Shown: piece by piece, positions 54,137-63,554 of the stretch
Position numbering within the stretch: position 1 is the stretch's first letter
Layout of the letters: every line of letters begins with the position of its first letter
From: Hymenobacter canadensis
GTDB taxonomy: Bacteria; Bacteroidota; Bacteroidia; Cytophagales; Hymenobacteraceae
Reading direction: 5' to 3'
Length of the DNA stretch: 64,000 bases
Assembly (NCBI RefSeq): GCF_027359925.1
Contig: NZ_CP114767.1
Coordinates: forward strand, 4,266,501-4,330,500
The notes under the pieces: generated by a model
Seen by the model: the letters and a program-made list of their open reading frames with translations, nothing else
What the model was told of the DNA's origin: nothing
Database searches by the model: none
Made by a program: the position numbers and the translations under genes

Positions 54137-54196
54137 CCGCACTCGCTCGGCTGTGCCGAGTGAGTCCTACGCCTGAGGGGCTGTGCCCCGAATCCG
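54137..54196 (+). repeat. REP unit, left copy flanking the RAYT gene
   Basis: 60 bp with two hairpins, CTCGGC-TGT-GCCGAG and GGGGC-TGT-GCCCC. On the minus strand GTAG (54170-54167) sits 5' of the larger stem, as in known RAYT-linked REPs. It is inverted relative to 54951-55010 with 56 of 60 identical bases. A partial copy of the first hairpin precedes it (54117-54134). Confidence 0.9.
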
Positions 54197-54242
54197 GCCG
54201 CGCCGTCGTGGCAGGCGCACGCAGCATAGCTACTTGAGCGTA

Positions 54243-54272
54243 TTGCTCACTAAGCGGATTCAGCTATCTTTT
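54243..54272 (+). promoter_or_regulatory. Predicted RAYT promoter
   Basis: TTG (54243-54245), 19 nt, TATCTTTT (54265-54272), one base off TANNTTTG. The box ends 4 nt before the ATG, so the mRNA may be leaderless, as predicted for other genes here. Confidence 0.55.
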
Positions 54273-54276
54273 CCTC

Positions 54277-54807
54277 ATGTCTGAGCTGCGCAAAACATAT
54301 CCTGGAGGCCTATTCTTCCTGACGCTGACCGTGGTAGGATGGGTAGATGTATTTATCCGGCCGCAATACACGGAAATCATCATTGATAGCCTCCGCTACT
54401 GCCAGCAGCATAAAGGCCTCGAAATCTACGCCTACGTGGTGATGAGCAGCCACATTCACCTGATTGCGGCCCGTACGGAAGGTAACCTTAGCGACGTGCT
54501 GCGCGACCTGAAGGCGCACACCGCCCGGCAGTTACTCAAAGCCATTGCCGAAAATGAGCAGGAAAGTCGCCGGGAATGGATGATGCGGCTTTTCGCCTAC
54601 TATGCCCGCCCGCAACGCCAAAACGAACAGTATATGTTCTGGCAGAAAACTACCTTCCCCATTGCCCTCTGGACGCCTGCCGTCGTGCAGCAGAAGCGGG
54701 ATTATATCCACAACAACCCTGTAGCCGCTGGTCTTGTCACGGCTCCTGAGCACTACCCTTTGAGCAGTGCTTGCTATTTCAGTCCGTTGCAAACGTTGCC
54801 GTTGTAG
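54277..54807 (+). CDS. REP-associated tyrosine transposase (RAYT, TnpA-REP type)
   Basis: 176 residues, an IS200/IS605-like Y1 HUH nuclease of the single-copy RAYT group. HUH motif: H59-I-H61 in VVMSSHIHLIA. The C-terminal helix carries the candidate catalytic Tyr143 in RDYIHNNPVAAGLV, followed by HYPLSS as in the family. It cuts and rejoins single-stranded REP hairpins (known for E. coli RAYT). It is intact and sits between inverted 60-bp REP units, so it looks able to act on them. It is not a classical IS: there are no subterminal left/right ends of the IS200 kind. Confidence 0.9.
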   Translation: MSELRKTYPGGLFFLTLTVVGWVDVFIRPQYTEIIIDSLRYCQQHKGLEIYAYVVMSSHIHLIAARTEGNLSDVLRDLKAHTARQLLKAIAENEQESRREWMMRLFAYYARPQRQNEQYMFWQKTTFPIALWTPAVVQQKRDYIHNNPVAAGLVTAPEHYPLSSACYFSPLQTLPL

Positions 54808-54861
54808 CGGCTGGTGCTCTGGCGTTGCCTACGCTGTTGCAGTTGCCGCACCGCCGTACTG

Positions 54862-54921
54862 CCGCACTCGCTCGGCTATGCCGAGTGAGGATTACGCTCA
54901 AGCAGCTGTGTTGCGCGCGTC
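54862..54921 (+). repeat. REP unit, middle copy (diverged)
   Basis: Same orientation as the left copy. The first hairpin CTCGGC-TAT-GCCGAG is intact, and the second is changed to GCAGC-TGT-GTTGC. The tetranucleotide on the minus strand is GTAA instead of GTAG. With the right copy it forms an inverted REP pair 29 bp apart, a BIME-like unit. Confidence 0.85.
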
Positions 54922-54950
54922 TGCCACGGCGGCGCGGACGGGGCGCGGAC

Positions 54951-55010
54951 GGATTCGGGGCATAGCCCCTCAGGCGTAGTACTAACTCGGCATAGCCGAG
55001 CGAGTGCGGA
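54951..55010 (-). repeat. REP unit, right copy (inverted)
   Basis: 60 bp reading CGGATTCGGGGCATAGCCCC at its left end and AGCCGAGCGAGTGCGG at its right end: the reverse complement of the left unit with four changes. The loops TGT/TAT differ, but stems are kept. GTAG is at 54977-54980, 5' of the larger hairpin. Confidence 0.9.
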
Positions 55011-55189
55011 GTGCCGTTGTATTCTGGCCTATAGCTGGAGTAGCTGTAGAGGCTACCGCAACAGCTGTTACTATTTGAAAAAGGGTACGCATGGAGCGAA
55101 GAGGATTTGGAAATTATTCTTGGGTTGAGTTGGTCACTGGTTGAGAGGTGTTAAGCTCGCGCCAGATGGGATATAAGTTGAAATAAAAT

Positions 55190-56152
55190 TTATTGACCTG
55201 GTTTGTATAAAAAATGATACCATTTATTGATGAATTCTGGCTCTTTAATGGATATTTTTTCAATAGAAGATTTGAAGAATTCTATGTTATTAGATAATGC
55301 ATTGCAATACTGATGTATGAATTCGCCCAGGTTTTTATTTTTAAAGGCAATATCGGTAAATTTATGAGTTGTTGATTTACTGCTAATTGCTAAATTTATG
55401 CAATCCGAATCATTTAAATGCCCGCCCTGTATTATCCCTTCTACTAGAGGTCTAACAAATTCATTTTGATGATATGTTAGATCAGTTGTATTTGATCTTG
55501 AATCATAAAAATCCAAAGTCACCTTGTCAATAAGCGTGAATAATCTGTCTAGTTTGTATATGGAATTTCCATTGTATGTTTGATATTTGATTTTATTGGC
55601 TTTTTTTGAAAATTCATCAGCTAAGTCAGCAAATAGCTTAACATATTCTGTTTTTAAGACATGTACTTCCTTTATGTCACGATCTGTCTGGTCATTGATG
55701 TTCTTAAATGATTCTGAATAGAAGTCTATGTATTTATAGATGTCGTGTATAGTTTTTGTTGCGTTATTATCTTGAAATGATAAAAATATGTGATGCATTT
55801 TCTCATGACTTATTTTTTCTAGCCTAAATAGAGGAATGGTTGGATATGAATTTAGTATATGTGATTCATAAGGTTGTTTAATTATTTTGTTTGCATAATC
55901 TGTTAGTATTAAAATTTGCGATTCGATGAATTTTACCGCATCATTCAAAACAAGTTGAAAATATTCTGTATCAGCTTTGCTTTGTTTGTATTCGTTGAAT
56001 ATTTTTATATCCTTATCTCTTTGTATTTGCAACCAATATACGAATATTGCTCCTCCTGCTCCTAATGCAGCGCCTATTGCTGCTGTTGTAATTTCTTGAA
56101 GAAAAGATGAATCCGCAGAAAGGAACTCTCCATTTTGAAATATTATATCCAT
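55190..56152 (-). CDS. AT-rich membrane-anchored coiled-coil protein, unknown function
   Basis: 320 residues with very AT-rich codon use, unlike the surroundings, so probably acquired. An N-terminal segment (about 18-42, EITTAAIGAALGAGGAIFVYW) is a predicted transmembrane helix, followed by Lys-rich helical and coiled-coil segments (QIQRDKDIKIFNEYKQSKAD). The C-terminal half is helical, without recognised motifs. It follows the REP/RAYT block by 180 bp. Single-gene cargo of this kind is often defence-related, but nothing here shows that directly. Confidence 0.6.
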   Translation of the reverse strand: MDIIFQNGEFLSADSSFLQEITTAAIGAALGAGGAIFVYWLQIQRDKDIKIFNEYKQSKADTEYFQLVLNDAVKFIESQILILTDYANKIIKQPYESHILNSYPTIPLFRLEKISHEKMHHIFLSFQDNNATKTIHDIYKYIDFYSESFKNINDQTDRDIKEVHVLKTEYVKLFADLADEFSKKANKIKYQTYNGNSIYKLDRLFTLIDKVTLDFYDSRSNTTDLTYHQNEFVRPLVEGIIQGGHLNDSDCINLAISSKSTTHKFTDIAFKNKNLGEFIHQYCNALSNNIEFFKSSIEKISIKEPEFINKWYHFLYKPGQ

Positions 56153-56171
56153 TGTTATACATGGTTATAAT

Positions 56172-56209
56172 AGAAACAGCGCTGGAAAATTAATCCCAGC
56201 GCTGTTTCT
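56172..56209. terminator. Terminator between icd and the AT-rich gene
   Basis: AGAAACAGCGCTGG / CCAGCGCTGTTTCT: a perfect 14-bp stem with a 10-nt AT-rich loop. It lies just after the icd stop in the direction of icd transcription. Confidence 0.8.
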
Positions 56210-56225
56210 ATTGGTAACAGATCTA

Positions 56226-57491
<1,266 letters not shown>

Positions 57492-57548
57492 TGTTGAAGG
57501 TACTTTGGACTGTAGGTTTTTAGTTGTGTGGCTCAAGCCGCTTCGTCT

Positions 57549-57644
57549 GTCATCCTGAGCGGAGCGAAGGACCTTATCACGGCTGAATTACTACCGAACG
57601 ATTCGTTCTGGCGTGATAAGATCCTTCGCTCCGCTCAGGATGAC
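57549..57644. repeat. Interspersed palindromic element, type A (copy 6)
   Basis: 96 bp. The arms GTCATCCTGAGCGGAGCGAA / TTCGCTCCGCTCAGGATGAC are exact over 20 bp and continue AGGACCTTATCACG / CGTGATAAGATCCT. It lies between M16 and icd. Confidence 0.93.
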
Positions 57645-57663
57645 GGGCGGGACAGGCGGCGTT

Positions 57664-60600
57664 CTAATACCCGAAAATCTCTTCCAGGGTAAGTTGCTGG
57701 ACCTGGCCGTACTTGGCCAGCTCCTTGAAATTGAGGCGGTCTTTGGAGCCTATCACCAGAATGGTCTGGTTCTGGCCTTTCACGCGGGCCTGCTGAAACT
57801 TCTGCAGGTCCTGGAAGCTCATGTTGGGCGTCTGCTCATACACGTCGCGGCGCAGATCGTAGTCGAGGCCGAGGCGGCGGGCACGCTCGTAGCTGAGCAG
57901 GATGTCGGCCTTGGTGATGCGCTCCGTGGCGATGCTGTTGCGGATAGCGTTCTTGGCGATTTGCAGGTTGGCTTCGGCCACGGGCATGTCGTTGAGCAGG
58001 GTGTTCATGCCGGCCATGGCCTCGGGCAGCTTGTCGCTCTGCGTGCCGATGTAGCTGAGGTTGTAGCTGCTGCGGCCGGCCTTGTCGGCGTTGGCGTAGC
58101 GCGACGAGGCCGAGTAGGCCAGGGCCTTGCTCTCGCGCAGCTCCTGAAACACGATGCTGCCCATGCTACCTCCGAAATACTCGTTGTAGAGGCTAGTAGT
58201 CGGCACCAGGGTTTTGTCGTAGAGGGTGCCTTTGGTCAGGAACAGGATTTCGGCCTGCACCATGTTGTAGTCCACCCAATACACCTTGCGCTGGTTCATA
58301 GCCTGCTCCGCGAAATCCTTAGCCGCCGGGGTAGGGGTGAGCTTAGCCGGGCCGCGGTGGTATTTTTGTAAGGCATCTGTTATGCCTGGCAGAATTATTA
58401 CAAGGTTGTCTGGGTATTTCTTACTCTCTTCTAAAGACGCCTTACTGTCTTCGGTATTAACAGGTCGCGGCCCGTAGTACAGCACGCGGTGCTGGTAGGT
58501 CGGGATGGTTTTGATGGTGGCGGTGAGCTGCTCGGGTTTCAGGGCCTTTAGTTCTTTCTCACTCAGCTGCGTGGTGAAGGGGTTTTGGGGGCCGTACTTG
58601 GCGAAGTTCACCATGGCTTGGCTCAGAATCACCTGCTTGTTGAGCTTGGCATCCTGACGCGACTTCAGCACGCCAGCCACCATGTTCTTGAGGGCGGCGG
58701 CATCGGGCTTGGGCGCGGCCAGCAAGCTCTCAAATAGCTGCAGCGCCTTTTCGAAGTTGCTGTCGAGGCCGGAGAGGCTGACGGTGGTGCGGTCCTGCCC
58801 GCTCTGCACCGCGAAGGAGCAACCCAGCTTGTAGAACTCCTGCTGCAGCTGCGCGGCCGTGTATTTGTCGGTGCCCAGGTACTGCAGGTAGTCGGTGGCG
58901 AGGCCCAGCTTGGGGTCGTTGTTGGTGCCCAGGTCGAGCACGTAGAACAGGTTGAAGAGGTTGTTTTCGGTGTTGTGGGTGTAGTACACCGGCATGCCCG
59001 AAGCCAGCTTCACTTCCTGAATGTCCTTCTTGTAATCCACGAACACCGGCTGCAGCTCGGGGCTGCTCAGGCCGGTTACCTGCTTGTAGAAGTCGGAGGC
59101 CACTTCGCGGTTCACGGGCACCGGCGTAATAGCCGGCTTCACCACTTTCACGGCGTTGGCATCTTTGCCGGTGCGCTTGTAGATGGCCGCGTAGCCGGGG
59201 CCATAATACTGCTGCGCCACCCGCATCACCTCTTCCTTGGTGATGGTGCCGAAGTCGTCAATCTGCTTCAGGTAGTCCTTCCAGTCCTCGCGGGCCACGA
59301 AAGCCGCCACAAAGGCGCCGGCGCGGGCCTCGTTGTTTTCGTAGCTTTTGGTGCGCTGCAACTGCTCGTTGTTGATGATGGCCGGAATCAGCCAGTCGGG
59401 GAAGTCGCCCTTTTTCACCTTGTCGAGCTGGGCGAGCAGCAGGTCGCGCACCTCTTCCAGCTTCTGGCCCTGGCGGGGCGTCGCGTAGAGGATGTGCGAA
59501 GAGTAGTCGTTGTTGATGTCGGTGAACGAAGCGGCCTGCAACACCTTCTGTTGCTGGTTGAGGTTCAGGTCAATCAGACCGGCCTGGCCGTTGCTCAGGA
59601 GCTTGTCCACCATGCGCAGCACCAGCGCCTCGCGGGTGGTCGTGCCGGGGAAGCGGAAGCCGAGCATCACGTTTTCGGCGTCGGGCCCCACAATCTGCGT
59701 CACGAGGGGTGCCGTGATGGGGGCTTCCTGGGCGGGCGTGAAGGCCGGCACCGGCTTGCTCTGCAGCTTGCCGAAATACTGGTCGATTACGCGGATGGTC
59801 TGGTCGTAGTCCAGGTCGCCGCTGAGGCAGAGGGCCACGTTGTTGGGCACGTAGTATTTGTCGAAATACCGTTTAATCTCCGTGATGGACGGGTTTTGCA
59901 GGTGCTCGATGGTGCCGATGGTGGTCTGGGTGCCGTACTCGTGCTTCTGATAGAGGCTGCGGTTCAGGGCCTCGTACTGCTTGCTGAAGTCGTTGTCGAG
60001 GCCGCGGTTTTTCTCCTCGTACACGGCTTCCAGCTCGGTGTGGAACAGGCGCGGCACCATCTCGCCCAGCCGCTCGCTCTGGATGGCGGCCCACTTCTCC
60101 AGCTGGTTGCTCGGAATATCCTCTTGGTACACCGTCTGCTCCACCGAGGTGTAAGCGTTGGAGCCCTTGGCCCCGATGGCGCCCATCACCTTGTCGTACT
60201 CATTCGCCACGGCGTACTTGGCCGCCACGCCGGAAATCGAGTCGATCTGGTGGTAGGTGCGCTTGCGGGCGGCGGGGTCGTTGCGCTGGGCGCGGTACTG
60301 CTCGTAGAGCGCCTCAATCTTGGTCAACTCCGCTTTTTCGGCCTGCCAGTTCTGCGTGCCCAGCTTGGAAGTGCCCTTGAACACCATGTGCTCGAGGTAA
60401 TGCGCGAGGCCGGTGGCAGTAGCCGGGTCATTTTTGGAGCCGGCGCGCACGGCTAAGTAGGTCTGGATGCGCGGTGCGTCGTCGTAGTCGGAGAGGTAGA
60501 CGGTCAGGCCGTTATCCAGCGTGTAGATGCGCGCTTTGAGCGGGTCGCCTTCCACGGTTTGGTACTGGTATTCCTTCTGCTTGGGCGCTTCCGGGCTGGT

Positions 60601-60705
60601 GGCTGAGGTGCTGGCTGCTGCCGTAGCGGCGGGCTTGCTGGTCTGGCATTGCGTAAGACCGAGCGTGGCCAGGGCCGGAATAAGAAGCAGAAGCGGTTTT
60701 TTCAC
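57664..60705 (-). CDS. M16-family (insulinase-like) metallopeptidase
   Basis: 1013 residues, start GTG at 60705 (no in-frame ATG upstream). The signal sequence ends LTQC, a possible lipobox, so a lipoprotein is likely. The inverted zinc motif is H102-YLEH106 (AHYLEHMVFKGTS), and the distal Glu lies in LEAVYEEKNRGLD. A second M16 repeat (about 540-1000) lacks the zinc residues, as usual for the inactive half. It degrades peptides in the envelope. Around 58380-58460 the codons are distinctly more AT-rich than the rest of the gene. Confidence 0.9.
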   Translation of the reverse strand: MKKPLLLLIPALATLGLTQCQTSKPAATAAASTSATSPEAPKQKEYQYQTVEGDPLKARIYTLDNGLTVYLSDYDDAPRIQTYLAVRAGSKNDPATATGLAHYLEHMVFKGTSKLGTQNWQAEKAELTKIEALYEQYRAQRNDPAARKRTYHQIDSISGVAAKYAVANEYDKVMGAIGAKGSNAYTSVEQTVYQEDIPSNQLEKWAAIQSERLGEMVPRLFHTELEAVYEEKNRGLDNDFSKQYEALNRSLYQKHEYGTQTTIGTIEHLQNPSITEIKRYFDKYYVPNNVALCLSGDLDYDQTIRVIDQYFGKLQSKPVPAFTPAQEAPITAPLVTQIVGPDAENVMLGFRFPGTTTREALVLRMVDKLLSNGQAGLIDLNLNQQQKVLQAASFTDINNDYSSHILYATPRQGQKLEEVRDLLLAQLDKVKKGDFPDWLIPAIINNEQLQRTKSYENNEARAGAFVAAFVAREDWKDYLKQIDDFGTITKEEVMRVAQQYYGPGYAAIYKRTGKDANAVKVVKPAITPVPVNREVASDFYKQVTGLSSPELQPVFVDYKKDIQEVKLASGMPVYYTHNTENNLFNLFYVLDLGTNNDPKLGLATDYLQYLGTDKYTAAQLQQEFYKLGCSFAVQSGQDRTTVSLSGLDSNFEKALQLFESLLAAPKPDAAALKNMVAGVLKSRQDAKLNKQVILSQAMVNFAKYGPQNPFTTQLSEKELKALKPEQLTATIKTIPTYQHRVLYYGPRPVNTEDSKASLEESKKYPDNLVIILPGITDALQKYHRGPAKLTPTPAAKDFAEQAMNQRKVYWVDYNMVQAEILFLTKGTLYDKTLVPTTSLYNEYFGGSMGSIVFQELRESKALAYSASSRYANADKAGRSSYNLSYIGTQSDKLPEAMAGMNTLLNDMPVAEANLQIAKNAIRNSIATERITKADILLSYERARRLGLDYDLRRDVYEQTPNMSFQDLQKFQQARVKGQNQTILVIGSKDRLNFKELAKYGQVQQLTLEEIFGY

Positions 60706-60750
60706 AGGAAGGCCAGCGCGGAAAGCAGAGCGGGAAGGAAATTAAGGAAC

Positions 60751-60758
60751 CAAAGATA
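60751..60758 (-). promoter_or_regulatory. Predicted -7 box for the M16 gene
   Basis: TATCTTTG on the minus strand, matching TANNTTTG, about 46 bp before the start codon. The -33 region is only T-rich. Confidence 0.5.
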
Positions 60759-61023
60759 GGCGGCCCCCCCGGGAATAAAAAGCTCCGCCGCAGCCCTTCC
60801 GGCGCGAAGTGCGAAAAAATGCTTATGAGAATCACGGATTGCTCCGGATTGATTGGATTGGTCGGATTTTGGGAACGGTGCGCGGTAACGAGAAGCTTTT
60901 GCTCGGTACCTCGCTACTGGCTGCTACGCCAGTAATTCCCGCTGCTAATGGTAACGAACACCGTTCAACGATACGTGAAGAAAGAGCTGCGCGCTACACT
61001 ACGCTGGCCACAGAATCCGTAAT
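60759..61023. other. Intergenic region with phased GGATT repeats, no supported gene
   Basis: Four GGATT words start at 60836, 60846, 60855 and 60864, spaced 9-10 bp, close to one helical turn. A 72-codon open frame (60809-61027, plus strand) lacks coding character. Confidence 0.5.
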
Positions 61024-63246
61024 TTAGTCGACGTCGAGGCCGAGCTTCTGCTTCATCTCGCCCAGCATCGGATACTTCTCCATCAGGTAGTCCATCTTGT
61101 CGGTGGAGGTGTAGAGCTTGCGGCCGGTTTCCACCCGTTCCACTATTTCCACCGTCACGTTCAGGCGCGGGTAGCCGGAGCGGCGGCGCAGCTCGCCCAG
61201 GAACTCGGCCCGCAGCTCATTGAACAGGTCTTCCTGCACCGGGTTGTCGACGCGCAGCAGAATCATGTGCTGCTCGTTGGCCTGCACCGGGCGGTTGAGC
61301 AGGCTGTAGTGCATCATGCTGACGGGCTTGCGCTCCTCGGTCAGCTCTTTCCACACGCGCTGCAGTACCTCGTCGTTGATAACTGGAAGACCAGTAACGG
61401 GGCCGCTGGGCTCGGCGTCGGTGGCGGCTTTGCCGGCGGCGGCCTTCTGCTCCATCTGGGCCTTCATGGCGCTCAGGCTGCCCAAACCGGGGAGCTTGGT
61501 GCCGAGGCCCAGGGGTATGCCGGCCGGCGGCATCCCGGGGCGGGGCGGAGGCATGGGCGCGGCCGTTACGGCCATCTGGCCCGGCTCGTGGCCGGCAATG
61601 CTGGGTGCCCCGATTTCCACGTGCGGTACGGTGTCGCGCAGCTGCCGGGTGGTGGGCACCTGGGTGGCCGTTTCGTCCTCGATGCTGGGTGTGTCGTGCA
61701 GCTCTTCCACGCCGCTTTCCACCGGCACAATAGGCTCGGGGTCAGCTGGGGCGTGGGCTAGTTGGCTATCTTCTACTCGTGGCTGGCTGTTGGCTGCCAG
61801 TGGCGCTGGAGCGGGTGCGACATAGCCGTTGGAGCGACCATAAGCGGCTGGCGTTTCGGCGGTGCCGTCGGCTACGAGCTGGCCGTTGGCGGCTGTTGGA
61901 GCGGCCGGAGCCGGCGACACAGCTGCCGCAACTGGCGCGGTGGCGGCCGGAGCAGGCGTTACGCTACTCGTTACGCTACTTTTTTTTTTCACCTCGCCGT
62001 TGGCGGCTGGGATGGCCACGCCGCCTTGCAGGTCGCGGGCAAACTGCACGGCGCTGTTGAGGTAGGCCAGCTTCATGAGCGTGAGCTCCACGTGCAGGCG
62101 CTGGTTTTTAGCCTGTTTGAATTCCCGGTCGCAGAGGCTCACCAGGTTCAGGGCCGAGAGCAGGAAAGGCAGGGGCGCATCCTGAGCCTGCTGCACGTAG
62201 CGCGCCCGGATGTTGTCGGACACCTCCAGCAGCTGCACCGTCACGGAGTCTTTGCACACCAGCAGCCCGCGCAGGTGCTCGGCCGCGCCCACCACAAAGT
62301 TGTGCAGATCGAAGCCCTGCTGCATCACCTCATCCAGCAAGAGCAGCGTGGCCGACAGGTTTTCGGTCAGCAGGGCGTCAATCAGCCGGAAATAGTACTC
62401 GTAGTCCAGAATGTGCAGGTTCTGCACCACGTCCTGATAGCGCAGATTGTGGCCCGAGAAGGTCACCATCTGGTCGAACATGCTCAGGGCGTCGCGCAGG
62501 CCGCCATCAGCCTTTTGGGCCAGTAGGTGCAGGGCGTCGTCTTCGGCCTGAATCTGCTCCTGGGTGGCCACGTAGCGCAGGTGGTTGCGCATGTCGTCCA
62601 CCTTGATGCGGTTGAAGTCGAAAATCTGACACCGCGACAGGATGGTCGGAATAATCTTGTGTCGCTCGGTGGTAGCCAGGATGAAGATGGCGTAGCTCGG
62701 CGGCTCCTCCAGCGTCTTGAGGAAGGCGTTGAAGGCCGCATTCGAGAGCATGTGCACTTCGTCGATGATGTACACCTTGAAGCGGCCCTGCTGCGGCGCG
62801 TAGCGCACCTGCTCCACCAAACTGCGGATGTCCTCGACGGAGTTATTGGAGGCCGCATCCAGCTCGTGGACGTTGAACGAAGCGTTTTCCTGGAAGGCCC
62901 GGCACGACGAGCATTTGCCGCAGGCTTCCAGATCGAAGGGCGTATTGTCGGGGTCGGCGGCACTGAGCAGCGCGTCGGGCACGATGTCGGGCTGCTGCTG
63001 AATCAGCTCGGAAACCGGCCGGCTTTTGCGCACGTGCTCTTCTACAAACTCGCAGTTGATGGTTTTGGCCAGGATCCGGGCGCAGGTGGTTTTGCCCACG
63101 CCCCGGGGGCCGCAGAACAGAAACGCCTGGGCCAGATGCTGGCTGGCAATGGCGTTCTGCAGGGTGGTGGTAACGTGCTGCTGCCCCACCACGCTGCGAA
63201 ACGTGGCCGGGCGGTACTTACGGGCCGAAACAACAAAATTTTCCAT
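61024..63246 (-). CDS. dnaX: DNA polymerase III subunits gamma/tau
   Basis: The clamp-loader ATPase of the replisome. 740 residues (tau form) from MENFVVSARKYRPATF. Walker A is FCGPRGVGKTTCARILA (about 44-60), the zinc cysteines are in ACGKCSSC, Walker B is VYIIDEVHML, and SRC is in ILSRCQIFDF. After the three clamp-loader domains comes an Ala/Pro-rich linker (about 424-540), then a C-terminal tau-like domain (about 620-740). At codons 420-423 the mRNA has A10; slipping either way ends translation within three codons, predicting a 423-residue gamma-like product (see the A10 feature). Confidence 0.95.
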   Translation of the reverse strand: MENFVVSARKYRPATFRSVVGQQHVTTTLQNAIASQHLAQAFLFCGPRGVGKTTCARILAKTINCEFVEEHVRKSRPVSELIQQQPDIVPDALLSAADPDNTPFDLEACGKCSSCRAFQENASFNVHELDAASNNSVEDIRSLVEQVRYAPQQGRFKVYIIDEVHMLSNAAFNAFLKTLEEPPSYAIFILATTERHKIIPTILSRCQIFDFNRIKVDDMRNHLRYVATQEQIQAEDDALHLLAQKADGGLRDALSMFDQMVTFSGHNLRYQDVVQNLHILDYEYYFRLIDALLTENLSATLLLLDEVMQQGFDLHNFVVGAAEHLRGLLVCKDSVTVQLLEVSDNIRARYVQQAQDAPLPFLLSALNLVSLCDREFKQAKNQRLHVELTLMKLAYLNSAVQFARDLQGGVAIPAANGEVKKKSSVTSSVTPAPAATAPVAAAVSPAPAAPTAANGQLVADGTAETPAAYGRSNGYVAPAPAPLAANSQPRVEDSQLAHAPADPEPIVPVESGVEELHDTPSIEDETATQVPTTRQLRDTVPHVEIGAPSIAGHEPGQMAVTAAPMPPPRPGMPPAGIPLGLGTKLPGLGSLSAMKAQMEQKAAAGKAATDAEPSGPVTGLPVINDEVLQRVWKELTEERKPVSMMHYSLLNRPVQANEQHMILLRVDNPVQEDLFNELRAEFLGELRRRSGYPRLNVTVEIVERVETGRKLYTSTDKMDYLMEKYPMLGEMKQKLGLDVD
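61980..61989 (-). promoter_or_regulatory. A10 slippery run in dnaX
   Basis: The coding strand reads GTG AAA AAA AAA AGT AGC. A -1 shift (or an extra A) gives AAG TAG, stopping at once; a +1 shift (or one A fewer) gives GTA GCG TAA. The run lies exactly after the clamp-loader domains, like the frameshift in E. coli and the slippage in Thermus dnaX. A 12-bp tandem repeat AGTAGCGTAACG follows. Confidence 0.7.
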
Positions 63247-63554
63247 ACGAGCTAGGGGCAAAGATACGCAACCGCCCGCCCGATTCCGCCCGTTTGCCGC
63301 TCTCGGTTGCCGGATTTCCCGCCTGATTTCGGCCAGCAGAATAACCACATGATGATGTGATTATGATTATATTTAATAGAATTTATTTTCTATTTGTGCG
63401 CCGTCATTTGGCTGGCTTCCACCCGTGTCGGCAGATGCTTTGCTTGCTGCCTGTGAAGTGGCAACAAGCTGTATGTGTTCGACTTGGGGCAATGCAGCCG
63501 GCCCCAACGGTGAAGGTTCGGCTGTCAGTTTCGTTTCCTCTATTCGCCTCGCTC
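63247..63554. other. Intergenic region between dnaX and a peptidase gene
   Basis: 308 bp, divergent. A -7 box TATCTTTG (63266-63259, minus strand) fits dnaX, with only about 12 nt to the start codon. A palindrome CACAT-GATG-ATGTG (63346-63359) and an AT-rich tract (63360-63400) lie in the middle. No gene seen. Confidence 0.55.
63259..63266 (-). promoter_or_regulatory. Predicted -7 box for dnaX
   Basis: TATCTTTG on the minus strand, 12 nt before the dnaX ATG. The leader would be only a few bases. Confidence 0.5.

Noticed and set aside
54117-55015. A classical IS200/IS605 insertion sequence
   Set aside because: The protein and the flanking REP units fit the RAYT group; the typical subterminal hairpin ends and a companion TnpB are missing.
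60809-61027. 72-codon plus-strand frame between M16 and dnaX
   Set aside because: It runs into the dnaX stop region, covers the GGATT repeats and lacks coding character.
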